Source of the DNA: Hyphomicrobiales bacterium
Lineage (GTDB): Bacteria > Pseudomonadota > Alphaproteobacteria > Rhizobiales > Rhizobiaceae
Direction: 5' to 3'
Length of the DNA stretch: 64,000 bases
Assembly: GCA_900473185.1 (NCBI GenBank)
Contig: UCKU01000004.1
Location: 1 to 64,000 of the forward strand
The notes under the pieces were generated by a model, which saw only the letters and a program-made list of their open reading frames with translations, did no database searches and was not told the origin of the DNA. Position numbers and translations under genes: made by a program. How positions within the stretch are numbered: the stretch's first letter is position 1; every line of letters begins with the position of its first letter. Positions 8,586 through 16,661 of this stretch are shown here, one piece after another.

Positions 8586-11500
8586 ATGTCGATCTCCTCC
8601 TGGTTCATCGAGCGGCCGATCGCCGCCTCGCTACTGATGGCAGGCCTCTTCGGCATCGGTATCGTCGCCTACCCTCTGTTGCCGGTGGCACCCCTGCCGC
8701 AAGTCGATTTTCCGACGATCCAGGTCTCGACGCAGCTCCCCGGCGCCGATCCGAAGACGATGGCGTCGGCGGTAACGCAGCCGCTTGAGCGGCAGTTCGG
8801 CCAGATCCCCGGCGTCACCCAGATGACCTCGACCAGCACGCTCGGCTCGAGCGCGATCACTCTGCAATTCGATCTGTCGCGCGACGTCGATAGCGCCGCC
8901 CAGGACGTGCAGACCGCAATCAACGCAGCCGGAGGGCAATTGCCGACGGATCTGCCTTCGCCGCCAACCTATCGCAAGGTCAATCCCGCCGATCCGCCGG
9001 TCATGGTTCTTGCACTCACTTCGGATACCCTGCCGCTGACGCAAGTCGACGATTTTGCCGAGAGCGTGCTCGCGCAGCATGTCAGCCAGATCGACGGCGT
9101 TTCGCAGGTTCTGATCTTCGGACAGCAGAAGCCGGCCGTGCGCCTGCAGATCGATCCCGGCAAGATCGCCGAGATGGGACTTTCGCTTGAGGATATCCGC
9201 AGCGCCGTGACATCCATCACCAGCAACTCACCGAAAGGCAGCGTGCAGGGTGGAGAGCACACCTACACGATCTATGACAATGACCAGCTCCTGAAGGCCG
9301 CCCCCTGGAACAGTTCGATCGTCGCTTATCGCGACGGCGCTCCGGTCCGCATCAGCGATATCGGCCAGGCGATCGACGGACCGGAGAACGATCAGCTGGC
9401 GGCCTGGGCCGATGGCAAGAGGGCGATCCTCCTGCCGATCTTCAAGCTCCCGGGCGCCAACATCATTGATACGGTCGGTGCGGTCCGCGCTGCCCTGCCG
9501 CAGCTGCAAGCGATCGCACCGGCCGCCCTCCACCTCTCCATCCTCAGCGACCGGACGACCACGATCCGCGCCTCGGTGGCGGATGTCGAAACGACGCTTG
9601 TCATCACCATCGCCCTTGTGGTCATGGTGATCTTCATCTTCCTGCGCAATGTCTGGGTGACGGTGATCCCGAGCGTCACCGTGCCGCTGGCGCTCCTGGC
9701 CACATTGGCGCTGATGTATGTCGCTGGCTTCAGCCTCGATAATCTCTCGCTGATGGGCCTGAGTATCGCCGTCGGTTTCGTCGTCGACGATGCGATCGTG
9801 ATGGTCGAGAACATCCATCGTCATATGGAGATGGACAAAACGCCGAAACAAGCGGCGATCGACGGCGCGCGCGAAATCGGCTTCACCATCATTTCGATCA
9901 GTATCTCGCTTGTTGCCGTCTTCATTCCGCTGCTCCTGATGGGCGGCATTGTCGGCCGGCTATTCCGGGAGTTCGCAATCACAGTGACGATGACGATCGT
10001 CGTCTCGGCTCTCGTCTCGCTGACCATCACACCAATGATGAGCTCACGCTTCCTGAAGCCGGAAAAAGACGCCAACCATGGCAGGCTTTATGCAATGAGC
10101 GAGAAGGCGTTCGACGGGCTTCTTGCCGCCTACCGCCACACGCTCGATGTCGCGCTGCGCCATCACCGGCTGACCATGACAGTGTTCATCGCTTCGCTTG
10201 CGGCAACCGGCTTCCTGTTCGTCAATATTCCCAAGGGCTTCTTCCCAATCCAGGACACCGGCCTGATCACCGGTACACTCGAAGCCGCGCAGGATATTTC
10301 CTTCGCTGAAATGTCGCGCCACCAGCTCGAGGCCGGCAATATCGTTGCCAGCGATCCCGGAGTTGCGACCGTCGGCATGGCCGTCGGCAGTGGAGCAGGC
10401 CAGACCGTCAATAACGGCCGCATGTTCATCACGCTAAAGCCTGAAGACCAGCGCGATGCCTCGGCAAGCGAAATCATCAACCGGCTTCGTCCGAAACTCG
10501 CCCAGATGCAGGGTGCAGAACTCTTCCTGCAGCCGGCGCAGGATATCAATGTCGGCGGACGGGCCTCGGCCACGCAGTTCCAATATACGCTGCAGGACGG
10601 CAATGCCGACGAGTTGGACGACTGGGCAGCCAAGCTGCTCGCCACATTCAAGACTCTGCCGGAGCTGACCGATGTCGCCACCGACCAGCAGAATAGCGGC
10701 GCTACCGTGACGCTTACGATCGACCGTGACCAGGCATCGCGCTTCGGCATTGCGCCGCAAATGATCGACGATACGCTTAACGATGCTTTCGGCCAGCGCC
10801 AGGTCACCCAGTATTTCACCGACCTGAACAGCTACCATGTCGTTCTCGAGCTTGCCCCCGAGTTTCAGAAATCACCGCTGGCGATCAACGGTCTCTATAT
10901 CAAATCACCGCTGACCGGCGAGCAGGTTCCCTTAAGCCAGCTCGTCAAGCAGACGACGGAGCCGACGGCCGTGCTTGCCGTCAACCACCAGAGCCAGTTT
11001 CCGGCCGTTACACTCTCCTTCAACCTCGCAAAGGGGACAGCACTCAGCCAGGCAGTTGCCGCGATCAGCAAGGCTGAGGCCGATCTCGGCAAGCCGGCAA
11101 CCGTCATTGGTACGTTCCAGGGCAATGCTCAGGCCTATCAGAGCTCGCTTGCAAGCGAGCCGCTGCTGGTGCTTGCAGCGATTGCCGTGATCTATCTGAT
11201 CCTCGGCGTACTCTACGAGAGCTATTTCCACCCGCTGACGATCCTGTCGACGCTCCCCTCCGCGGGCCTCGGTGCTCTTGCCATGCTCTGGGCCTTCGGC
11301 TTCGACTTTACCGTCATCGCGCTGATCGGCGTGATCCTGCTGATCGGCATCGTCAAGAAGAACGGTATCATGATCGTCGACTTCGCCATCGCCGCCCAGC
11401 GCGAGCAGGGACTGTCGCCGGAAGACGCAATCCGTCAGGCCTGTCTCCTGCGCTTCCGCCCGATCATCATGACGACAGCGGCGGCACTTCTTGCCGGCCT

Positions 11501-11702
11501 GCCGCTGATGCTTGGCCACGGCACCGGCTCGGAACTGCGCCAGCCGCTCGGCTATGCCATGGTCGGCGGCCTGCTCATCAGCCAGGTGATGACGCTCTAC
11601 ACCACCCCGGTCGTCTACCTCTACCTGGAAAAGCTGAGCGAATTCGTCAGCCGCAGACGGCACGCCACCACCGGCGCCGCAACCCAAGCTCCGGCGGAAT
11701 AA
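8586..11702 (+). CDS. mdtB: RND multidrug pump inner-membrane subunit, MdtB/C-like
   Basis: A 1,038-residue proton-driven exporter of the hydrophobe/amphiphile RND family and of standard length. The N-terminus (MSISSWFIERPIAASLLMAG) is the usual cytoplasmic helix plus TM1. The helix-4 proton-relay acidic pair is in VGFVVDDAIVMVENIHRHME near residues 396-412, and the helix-10/11 signature IVKKNGIMIVDFAIAA lies near 920. Enteric bacteria use an MdtB-MdtC heteromer, whereas here only one pump gene follows the adaptor, so a homotrimer is likely. No TolC-like gene is adjacent. Confidence 0.93.
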   Translation: MSISSWFIERPIAASLLMAGLFGIGIVAYPLLPVAPLPQVDFPTIQVSTQLPGADPKTMASAVTQPLERQFGQIPGVTQMTSTSTLGSSAITLQFDLSRDVDSAAQDVQTAINAAGGQLPTDLPSPPTYRKVNPADPPVMVLALTSDTLPLTQVDDFAESVLAQHVSQIDGVSQVLIFGQQKPAVRLQIDPGKIAEMGLSLEDIRSAVTSITSNSPKGSVQGGEHTYTIYDNDQLLKAAPWNSSIVAYRDGAPVRISDIGQAIDGPENDQLAAWADGKRAILLPIFKLPGANIIDTVGAVRAALPQLQAIAPAALHLSILSDRTTTIRASVADVETTLVITIALVVMVIFIFLRNVWVTVIPSVTVPLALLATLALMYVAGFSLDNLSLMGLSIAVGFVVDDAIVMVENIHRHMEMDKTPKQAAIDGAREIGFTIISISISLVAVFIPLLLMGGIVGRLFREFAITVTMTIVVSALVSLTITPMMSSRFLKPEKDANHGRLYAMSEKAFDGLLAAYRHTLDVALRHHRLTMTVFIASLAATGFLFVNIPKGFFPIQDTGLITGTLEAAQDISFAEMSRHQLEAGNIVASDPGVATVGMAVGSGAGQTVNNGRMFITLKPEDQRDASASEIINRLRPKLAQMQGAELFLQPAQDINVGGRASATQFQYTLQDGNADELDDWAAKLLATFKTLPELTDVATDQQNSGATVTLTIDRDQASRFGIAPQMIDDTLNDAFGQRQVTQYFTDLNSYHVVLELAPEFQKSPLAINGLYIKSPLTGEQVPLSQLVKQTTEPTAVLAVNHQSQFPAVTLSFNLAKGTALSQAVAAISKAEADLGKPATVIGTFQGNAQAYQSSLASEPLLVLAAIAVIYLILGVLYESYFHPLTILSTLPSAGLGALAMLWAFGFDFTVIALIGVILLIGIVKKNGIMIVDFAIAAQREQGLSPEDAIRQACLLRFRPIIMTTAAALLAGLPLMLGHGTGSELRQPLGYAMVGGLLISQVMTLYTTPVVYLYLEKLSEFVSRRRHATTGAATQAPAE

Positions 11703-11733
11703 CCCTCCCAATCGACACGAAAGGATTAAAACC

Positions 11734-12984
11734 ATGGAACCTCTTTCTAGACGCACGGTTCTAGCGCTTGGAGCGATGGGCGGAACGGCACTTGCGGCGG
11801 GTGCAGCGCACGCAGCGAGTTTCGGCAATCCCGACCAACCGGCCGAGGGTGCGATCAACGCCAATCCAGCCGGCCTTTCCGATCCGGGCCCGAAGAACCC
11901 TGCCATCAACGACCAGTTTCCTTCATTCGGCAATCCGCCGGCAACCGATGTCGGCGATATGCAGCTCTTCTGGGGCTCGTTCAACAATGCGCCCAAGCGC
12001 ATCCAGAACGGTGGCTGGGCACGGCAGGTGACGAAGGCCGATTTTGCAATTTCCGAAGCGGTCTCCGGCGTCAACATGCGCCTTGGTCCCGGCGGCATCC
12101 GCGAGATGCACTGGCACCGGGCTTCCGAATGGGCGATCATGACCAATGGCCGCTGCCGGGTGACCGTGCTTGATCCGCAGGGCCGCGCCTATGTGCAGGA
12201 CGTCGAGGCTGGCGATCTCTGGTATTTTCCAGCCGGTTTCCCGCATTCACTGCAGGGCCTTGGGCCCGAGGGCTGCGAATTCGTCCTCGTCTTCGACGAG
12301 GGCGACCAATCCGAATACGGCACGCTGCTCCTGACCGACTGGCTGGCACATACGTCGCCGGAGCTGCTTGCCAAGAACTTCGGCGTGTCGCAGGACATTT
12401 TCAAGAACATCCCATTGCAGGATCTCTGGATCTTCCAGGGCAAGGAGCCAGGTCCGCTTTCGGCCGACCAGGAAGCGGTTGCTTCCGCAGGCCTGCCGCC
12501 CTACCCTTTCACCTACCGGCTGACGGCATCGGCACCGCTGAAGCAGAATGCGTCAGGCACGATTCAGCTCGCCGATAGCAGCATCTTCAAGGTCTCCAAG
12601 ACGATCGCTGCGGCGATCGAGACGATCAAGCCGGGTGGCGTGCGTGAAATGCACTGGCATCCGAATGCCGACGAATGGCAGTACTGGATCAAGGGTGAAG
12701 GCCGCATGACGGTGTTCGATGCCGGCCCGCGCAGCCAGACCGCCGATTTCCGACCCGGAGATATCGGTTATGTCAAACGCAGCCAGGGCCATATCATCGA
12801 GAATACCGGCAAGACCGATCTGCAATTCGTCGCCGTCTTCAAGGTCGCCGAATATCAGGAAGTCGGGCTCTCCTCGTGGCTCACGCATACACCGGCCGCC
12901 CTCGTTGCCCAGCATCTCAACGTCAGCGTCCAGGACATTGCGAAATTCCCTTCCGACCAGCCGGGGATCATGCCCGAGGGCTGA
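11734..12984 (+). CDS. oxdC: Bicupin oxalate decarboxylase, Tat-exported
   Basis: A 416-residue enzyme predicted to convert oxalate to formate and CO2 with manganese in the cell envelope. The N-terminus (SRRTVLALGAMGGTALAAGA) is a twin-arginine signal. Two cupin domains each keep their metal ligands: H126, H128, E132 and H171 in the first, and H307, H309, E314 and H353 in the second. The lid loop that holds the decarboxylase proton donor in Bacillus OxdC (SENST) reads SEYGT here (193-197) and keeps the glutamate, which favours decarboxylase over oxidase activity. AAAGGA precedes the ATG. The formate-family channel at 3451 could in principle handle the product, but this link is only inferred. 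Confidence 0.88.
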   Translation: MEPLSRRTVLALGAMGGTALAAGAAHAASFGNPDQPAEGAINANPAGLSDPGPKNPAINDQFPSFGNPPATDVGDMQLFWGSFNNAPKRIQNGGWARQVTKADFAISEAVSGVNMRLGPGGIREMHWHRASEWAIMTNGRCRVTVLDPQGRAYVQDVEAGDLWYFPAGFPHSLQGLGPEGCEFVLVFDEGDQSEYGTLLLTDWLAHTSPELLAKNFGVSQDIFKNIPLQDLWIFQGKEPGPLSADQEAVASAGLPPYPFTYRLTASAPLKQNASGTIQLADSSIFKVSKTIAAAIETIKPGGVREMHWHPNADEWQYWIKGEGRMTVFDAGPRSQTADFRPGDIGYVKRSQGHIIENTGKTDLQFVAVFKVAEYQEVGLSSWLTHTPAALVAQHLNVSVQDIAKFPSDQPGIMPEG

Positions 12985-13011
12985 CCCAAGGGGATCATGC
13001 CCAAGGGTTGA
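12964..13011 (+). repeat. Tandem duplication of the oxdC stop region
   Basis: The last 21 bases of oxdC including its stop (12964-12984) recur with two substitutions at 12991-13011, again ending in TGA. The period is 27 bases, so the second copy is in frame behind the first stop. Reading through the stop would add PKGIMPKG, a near copy of the real C-terminus GIMPEG. Confidence 0.85.
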
Positions 13012-13039
13012 TCCCTTGCGTTAAGGCTGCGAGACACGA

Positions 13040-13069
13040 CCTCCGCCATGGCAAATGGCGGAGGTTTTT
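13040..13069 (+). terminator. Intrinsic terminator after oxdC
   Basis: CCTCCGCCAT and ATGGCGGAGG form a perfect 10-bp stem with a 5-base loop, followed by TTTTT (13065-13069). Confidence 0.9.
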
Positions 13070-13129
13070 GGCGTTGCCCGAAAACCGGCACTCCCTTTCC
13101 GGCCGATACAAAAAAATCTGCATCGCTTC

Positions 13130-13157
13130 GGAATAAAATCTGCGAAGCTTTCGTATA
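13130..13157 (+). promoter_or_regulatory. Candidate ECF-type promoter of the sigma factor gene
   Basis: GGAATA (13130-13135), a 16-base spacer and CGTATA (13152-13157) fit the -35 GGAA / -10 CGT pattern used by many ECF sigma factors, as expected for autoregulation. The expected start of transcription would fall almost on the ATG at 13165, and no ribosome site precedes that ATG. Confidence 0.45.
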
Positions 13158-13164
13158 CTCAATC

Positions 13165-13704
13165 ATGGAACGGAAAGAACGCCCCTTCGATGTCATCGAT
13201 CAGCTCGCAGCGCTTCGTCGCTACGCGCGCTCGCTGGTGCGCAATTCGGACGAGGCGGAGGATCTGGTGCATGATGCCCTGGTTCGGGCCTTCGAGAAGC
13301 GCAAGAGCTTCCGCAGCGGCGGAAACCTGCGCACCTGGCTGCTTTCCATTCTGCACAATGCGCATATCGACCGCGTGCGGCAGACCCGCTCGCTGACGCG
13401 CCGCCATGACGAGGCGGCGGTCGAGGCGGAACAGTCGCTGCCGGCCGGACAGGAGCATGCGGTGCGCCTGCAGCAGGTACGCAACGCCTTTTTCGATCTG
13501 CCGGAAGAGCAGCGTGAAGCGCTGCATCTCGTGGCGATCGAGGACCTGTCCTATCAGGAAGCAGCCAATGCGCTCGGCATTCCTGTCGGCACGCTGATGT
13601 CGCGTATTTCCCGCGCCCGCGCCCAGTTGCGCGAGTTCGAAGAGAAGACGCCGCGCATTGCGCATCTGAAATTAGTTGGAGGGAACGGCAATGAAGGCGA
13701 TTGA
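13165..13704 (+). CDS. ECF-family RNA polymerase sigma factor
   Basis: A 179-residue group IV sigma factor. Region 2 (RYARSLVRNSDEAEDLVHDALVRAF, about residues 17-41, continuing through NLRTWLLSILHNAHIDRVRQ) contacts the -10 element. Region 4 (FFDLPEEQREALHLVAIEDLSYQEAANALGIPVGTLMSRISRARAQLR, about 115-162) has the -35 binding helix-turn-helix. The ATG at 13165 was chosen because homologous sequence begins just after it, while the longer upstream extension runs through the oxdC terminator. The gene overlaps the anti-sigma gene by 14 bases. The signal it answers to is unknown. Confidence 0.9.
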   Translation: MERKERPFDVIDQLAALRRYARSLVRNSDEAEDLVHDALVRAFEKRKSFRSGGNLRTWLLSILHNAHIDRVRQTRSLTRRHDEAAVEAEQSLPAGQEHAVRLQQVRNAFFDLPEEQREALHLVAIEDLSYQEAANALGIPVGTLMSRISRARAQLREFEEKTPRIAHLKLVGGNGNEGD

Positions 13705-14458
13705 TCCAATCATCGATGCCGATCTCGACGCCTATGTAGACGGCGAGCTCGATGTTGCACGGCGTATCCAGGTGGAATCCTATCTGTCGGAGAATCCGGC
13801 GATCGCCGCCAAGGTCATGGCCGATCTCAGCATGAAGGGCGAGTTGCGCCTGGCGCTAGCAGGCGAAAGCGCCTTTGGTCGCCCCGAGACGCGCGATGCC
13901 GCCCGAAAGCTGGAACGCGGTCTTTCCTATGGTCGCATCCTGCATTCGGTGCAGCGTATCGCTGCGGTCGGTGTTCTACTTGCCGCCGGCTGGGTGGCGC
14001 ATAATTCCTTGGGCGCCTTTACGGCAACGGAAGTCGCAGCGTCTGTTCCGGCACCGGCCTATGTCGAGGATGCGGTGCGCGCCTATCGCACGGCAGCGCT
14101 TCGTGAAACCATCCCGTCGCAGACGGCGCCGGCCTATAGCGCCGAGGAAATCCGCGCTGCGACCGCAATCGTGATGCCCGAGCTGCCAAAAGACTGGAAG
14201 GTCGCCGATGTGCAAATCTTCCCGTCGGATTTTGGCCCGAGCGTCGAAATGGCAATCGAGGAGACCGACGGCAAGCGCCTGTCGCTCTTTGCGGTGCGGC
14301 CGGGGGCCTTCGAGGTGAAGCCGGTCAGCCATGTTGCCCTTGAAAAGACAGAAGCCGCCTACTGGCAGATCGGCGACGTCGCTTATGCGCTGATCGCCGA
14401 CACCAGCGGCACCAATCTCGATCAGGCAGCCGAACGGCTTGCCCGATCACTCTACTAG
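13691..14458 (+). CDS. Membrane anti-sigma factor
   Basis: A 255-residue partner of the ECF sigma factor. An N-terminal cytoplasmic domain begins with DADLDAYVDGELDVARRIQV, the usual opening of this anti-sigma class, followed by a single membrane segment around residues 93-109 (IAAVGVLLAAGWVAHNSLG) and a periplasmic domain of about 140 residues. The zinc-binding HxxxCxxC motif of ZAS anti-sigma factors is absent and the N-terminal domain has no cysteine, so redox sensing through zinc release is not expected. The ATG at 13691 follows GGAGGG at good spacing within the sigma gene, giving translational coupling. Confidence 0.85.
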   Translation: MKAIDPIIDADLDAYVDGELDVARRIQVESYLSENPAIAAKVMADLSMKGELRLALAGESAFGRPETRDAARKLERGLSYGRILHSVQRIAAVGVLLAAGWVAHNSLGAFTATEVAASVPAPAYVEDAVRAYRTAALRETIPSQTAPAYSAEEIRAATAIVMPELPKDWKVADVQIFPSDFGPSVEMAIEETDGKRLSLFAVRPGAFEVKPVSHVALEKTEAAYWQIGDVAYALIADTSGTNLDQAAERLARSLY

Positions 14459-14478
14459 TTCAACCGAGGAGATCAGTC

Positions 14479-15195
14479 ATGAACCCGATCAATCCCCGCT
14501 ATGGTTACGGCTCCGGCGCCCAAACACAGACCCTTTTCGACGAAGGTCTGCGCCAGCACATGCTGCGCGTCTACAACTACATGGCGCTCGGCCTCGTCAT
14601 CACCGGCATCGTTGCCTTCATCGTCGGCTCGACGCCGGCGCTCTACGTGCCGATTTTCCAGACGCCGCTCAAGTGGGTGGTGATGCTGGCTCCGCTCGCC
14701 TTCGTGTTCTTCTTTTCGTTCCGCATCCAGTCGATGTCGTCGAGCACCGCCCAGATGACTTTCTGGGCCTTCTGCGCCGTGATGGGCCTCTCACTTGCCT
14801 CCGTCTTCCTGGTCTTTACCAAGACGAGCATCGCGCAGACCTTCTTCATCACCGCTGCCATGTTCGGCGCAATCAGCCTCTATGGCTACACGACGAAGCG
14901 TGACCTTTCGAAGATGGGTTCGTTCCTGATGATGGGCCTGTTCGGCATCATCATCGCCGGTATCGTCAACATCTTCCTGGGTTCGTCGGCGCTGCAATTC
15001 GCCATCTCGGTGATCGGCATCGTCGTCTTCGTCGGCCTGACCGCCTACGACACGCAGAGCATCAAGGAACAGTATTCGGAAAACTACGATCAGGAATCGA
15101 ACCAGAAGCTGGCCGTCTTCGGCGCGCTCTCGCTCTACCTGAACTTCGTCAACATCTTCCAGCTTCTGCTCAACTTCACGGGCGAGCGGGAATAA
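14479..15195 (+). CDS. Bax inhibitor-1 / YccA family membrane protein
   Basis: A 238-residue protein with about seven hydrophobic segments, beginning after a polar N-terminus (QTLFDEGLRQHMLRVYNYMA) typical of bacterial BI-1 proteins. The C-terminal half has the conserved LTAYDTQSIKEQY segment with the aspartates implicated in pH-dependent calcium leak in the BsYetJ homologue, then LNFVNIFQLLLNF. GAGGAG precedes the ATG 20 bases after the anti-sigma stop, so it may be read with the sigma operon. A strong hairpin terminator follows. Function in rhizobia is not established. Confidence 0.9.
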   Translation: MNPINPRYGYGSGAQTQTLFDEGLRQHMLRVYNYMALGLVITGIVAFIVGSTPALYVPIFQTPLKWVVMLAPLAFVFFFSFRIQSMSSSTAQMTFWAFCAVMGLSLASVFLVFTKTSIAQTFFITAAMFGAISLYGYTTKRDLSKMGSFLMMGLFGIIIAGIVNIFLGSSALQFAISVIGIVVFVGLTAYDTQSIKEQYSENYDQESNQKLAVFGALSLYLNFVNIFQLLLNFTGERE

Positions 15196-15281
15196 GGACT
15201 GCGCTTCTGGGGGCAATGGAAGCGCAGAGCGCCCGGTTCGAAATCTGTGACAGGATGGCGGATCGGGTGCTCACACTAAAG

Positions 15282-15312
15282 AAACGGCCGGGCCTGATGC
15301 CCGGCCGTTTTT
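15282..15312. terminator. Bidirectional intrinsic terminator
   Basis: AAACGGCCGGGC and GCCCGGCCGTTT form a perfect 12-bp stem with a 5-base loop, with TTTTTG on the plus side and A residues on the left arm. It separates the BI-1 gene from the convergent minus-strand gene ending at 15338. Confidence 0.92.
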
Positions 15313-15337
15313 GTTTGTGGCAACAGTCGCAGTGGGT

Positions 15338-16465
15338 TCAGATGATACCCCAGGCCCGGTAACGGCCGCGACCGGTGATCTCGCGAATGCCGATCTCGTT
15401 GATCAGGTTCAATGCGCCACGTTGCGTGACGCCAAGCTCGCGGGCGATCATGGCGGCCGACACCATCGGCCGCGACAGGATGAAATCGGCAAGCTGCGGC
15501 AGGCTGCTATTGGAGCGTCGGCCGCGAAAGCGCAGTTCCATCTGCGTGCGCGCCAGCGACAGGCGATCGATCTCCTTGAGGCCAGTGATCGCACTATCCC
15601 GCATCGCATCCATGAAGGCCTGCAGGCGCGTGACCCGGTCACGCGAGCGCCGGCGCTCGTGGCGGATCTGCTTCAGGCCGGTGTGAAAGGAAAAGAGATG
15701 CGAGGCGACCTTGCCTCTGACACGCAGGCTACTGGCAATCAGCAGGCCGCCCAACCAATGTTGGCGGCGCACCGGTTCGATCCGTTCCCAGGCATCGAAG
15801 AGGATGGCGGCGGCCAGACTGGGCGGCAGCTCCTCGACGAGTGGAATCAGACCACGCCATTCCCGAAGCCGTTCCTCCTCGTTCCATTCGTCGTCACCGA
15901 ACAGGCCGAGCGGATCGTCATCGCGCTGCGAGGGCGCAGTCCGCTCCGGCTCTTCCGCAACAGGCTTCCCGGCATGCCGATCGAGCAATCTCTGCGAACG
16001 GGCGAGCAGGGCATCGAGCTCGGCGAGTTCAGCGGCAAGCGGGGCCTCGTCATCCTCATCATCGGGCTCGCCCCCGGACTCCGTACTTCCCGCGTCTGGC
16101 GCCCTCTCCTGCCCTTCCAATGTGCTGGCAGTCAAAACACCAAGCCCTGCCGGGCTTAGCGCCCAGCCGGGATCAGCCGTCTCGATGCGTCTGCGGATAC
16201 GCAGCACGGAATGGGCAATCGTCAGCTCATGGCTTGGCGCGCGGCTATCCATATGCGCATCGTGCAGAACGAGATCCTCGACATGCACAAGCTCGCCTGC
16301 CACCCATAGGGCGCCTGCCGCATCGAGATAATGGCTACGCTCGGCGAAACCCTGCCCAACCGGCGAGCGCGCTACCCGCTCATCAAGCCGTGCCAAGCCA
16401 TCTTCAGCCCCGGCAATGGCTGGAAGCAGCGTTTGGAGCATTGCGGAGTCGATATCGTATCGCAT
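15338..16465 (-). CDS. RHE_PE00001-family protein with C-terminal helix-turn-helix
   Basis: A 375-residue protein of a family known mostly from rhizobial plasmids and named after the first gene of R. etli p42e. The N-terminal two thirds (RYDIDSAMLQTLLPAIAGAEDGLARLDERV..., then DAAGALWVAGELVHVEDLVLHDA) correspond to the DUF1612-type region. The acidic middle (ESGGEPDDEDDEAPLAAELAEL) looks like a linker. The C-terminus (QLADFILSRPMVSAAMIARELGVTQRGALNLINEIGIREITG) is a winged-helix/HTH DNA-binding segment. It lies downstream of repA-repB in the position and direction where repC would normally sit. No RepC similarity is evident. Its function is unknown. Confidence 0.75.
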   Translation of the reverse strand: MRYDIDSAMLQTLLPAIAGAEDGLARLDERVARSPVGQGFAERSHYLDAAGALWVAGELVHVEDLVLHDAHMDSRAPSHELTIAHSVLRIRRRIETADPGWALSPAGLGVLTASTLEGQERAPDAGSTESGGEPDDEDDEAPLAAELAELDALLARSQRLLDRHAGKPVAEEPERTAPSQRDDDPLGLFGDDEWNEEERLREWRGLIPLVEELPPSLAAAILFDAWERIEPVRRQHWLGGLLIASSLRVRGKVASHLFSFHTGLKQIRHERRRSRDRVTRLQAFMDAMRDSAITGLKEIDRLSLARTQMELRFRGRRSNSSLPQLADFILSRPMVSAAMIARELGVTQRGALNLINEIGIREITGRGRYRAWGII

Positions 16466-16661
16466 TGTTAGGCTTGGTGGATTCTCACAAAGGGAAGCGA
16501 AACCCGCGTTTCCTTCCGTCAGTTATCTCATTGTGCAAAGTCACGGACAACGGCGCGATCCCCGCGCCCGGGAAGTTTCCACCGGGTTTTCGGATGGGAG
16601 CATGTGCGCGTGTTGACGAATTGCGCGCACGGGGCAAACGGCTCGCCCCGTCCATCCCGCC
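16466..16661. other. Gap between repB and the RHE_PE00001-type gene
   Basis: A 196-base spacer, about the size of a repB-repC gap. On the plus strand (antisense to the operon) CCCGG (16567-16571) and CCGGG (16582-16586) can pair and are followed by TTTT (16587-16590), a weak terminator shape like that of the antisense RNAs found in repABC gaps. No clear promoter for such an RNA was found. Confidence 0.3.
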
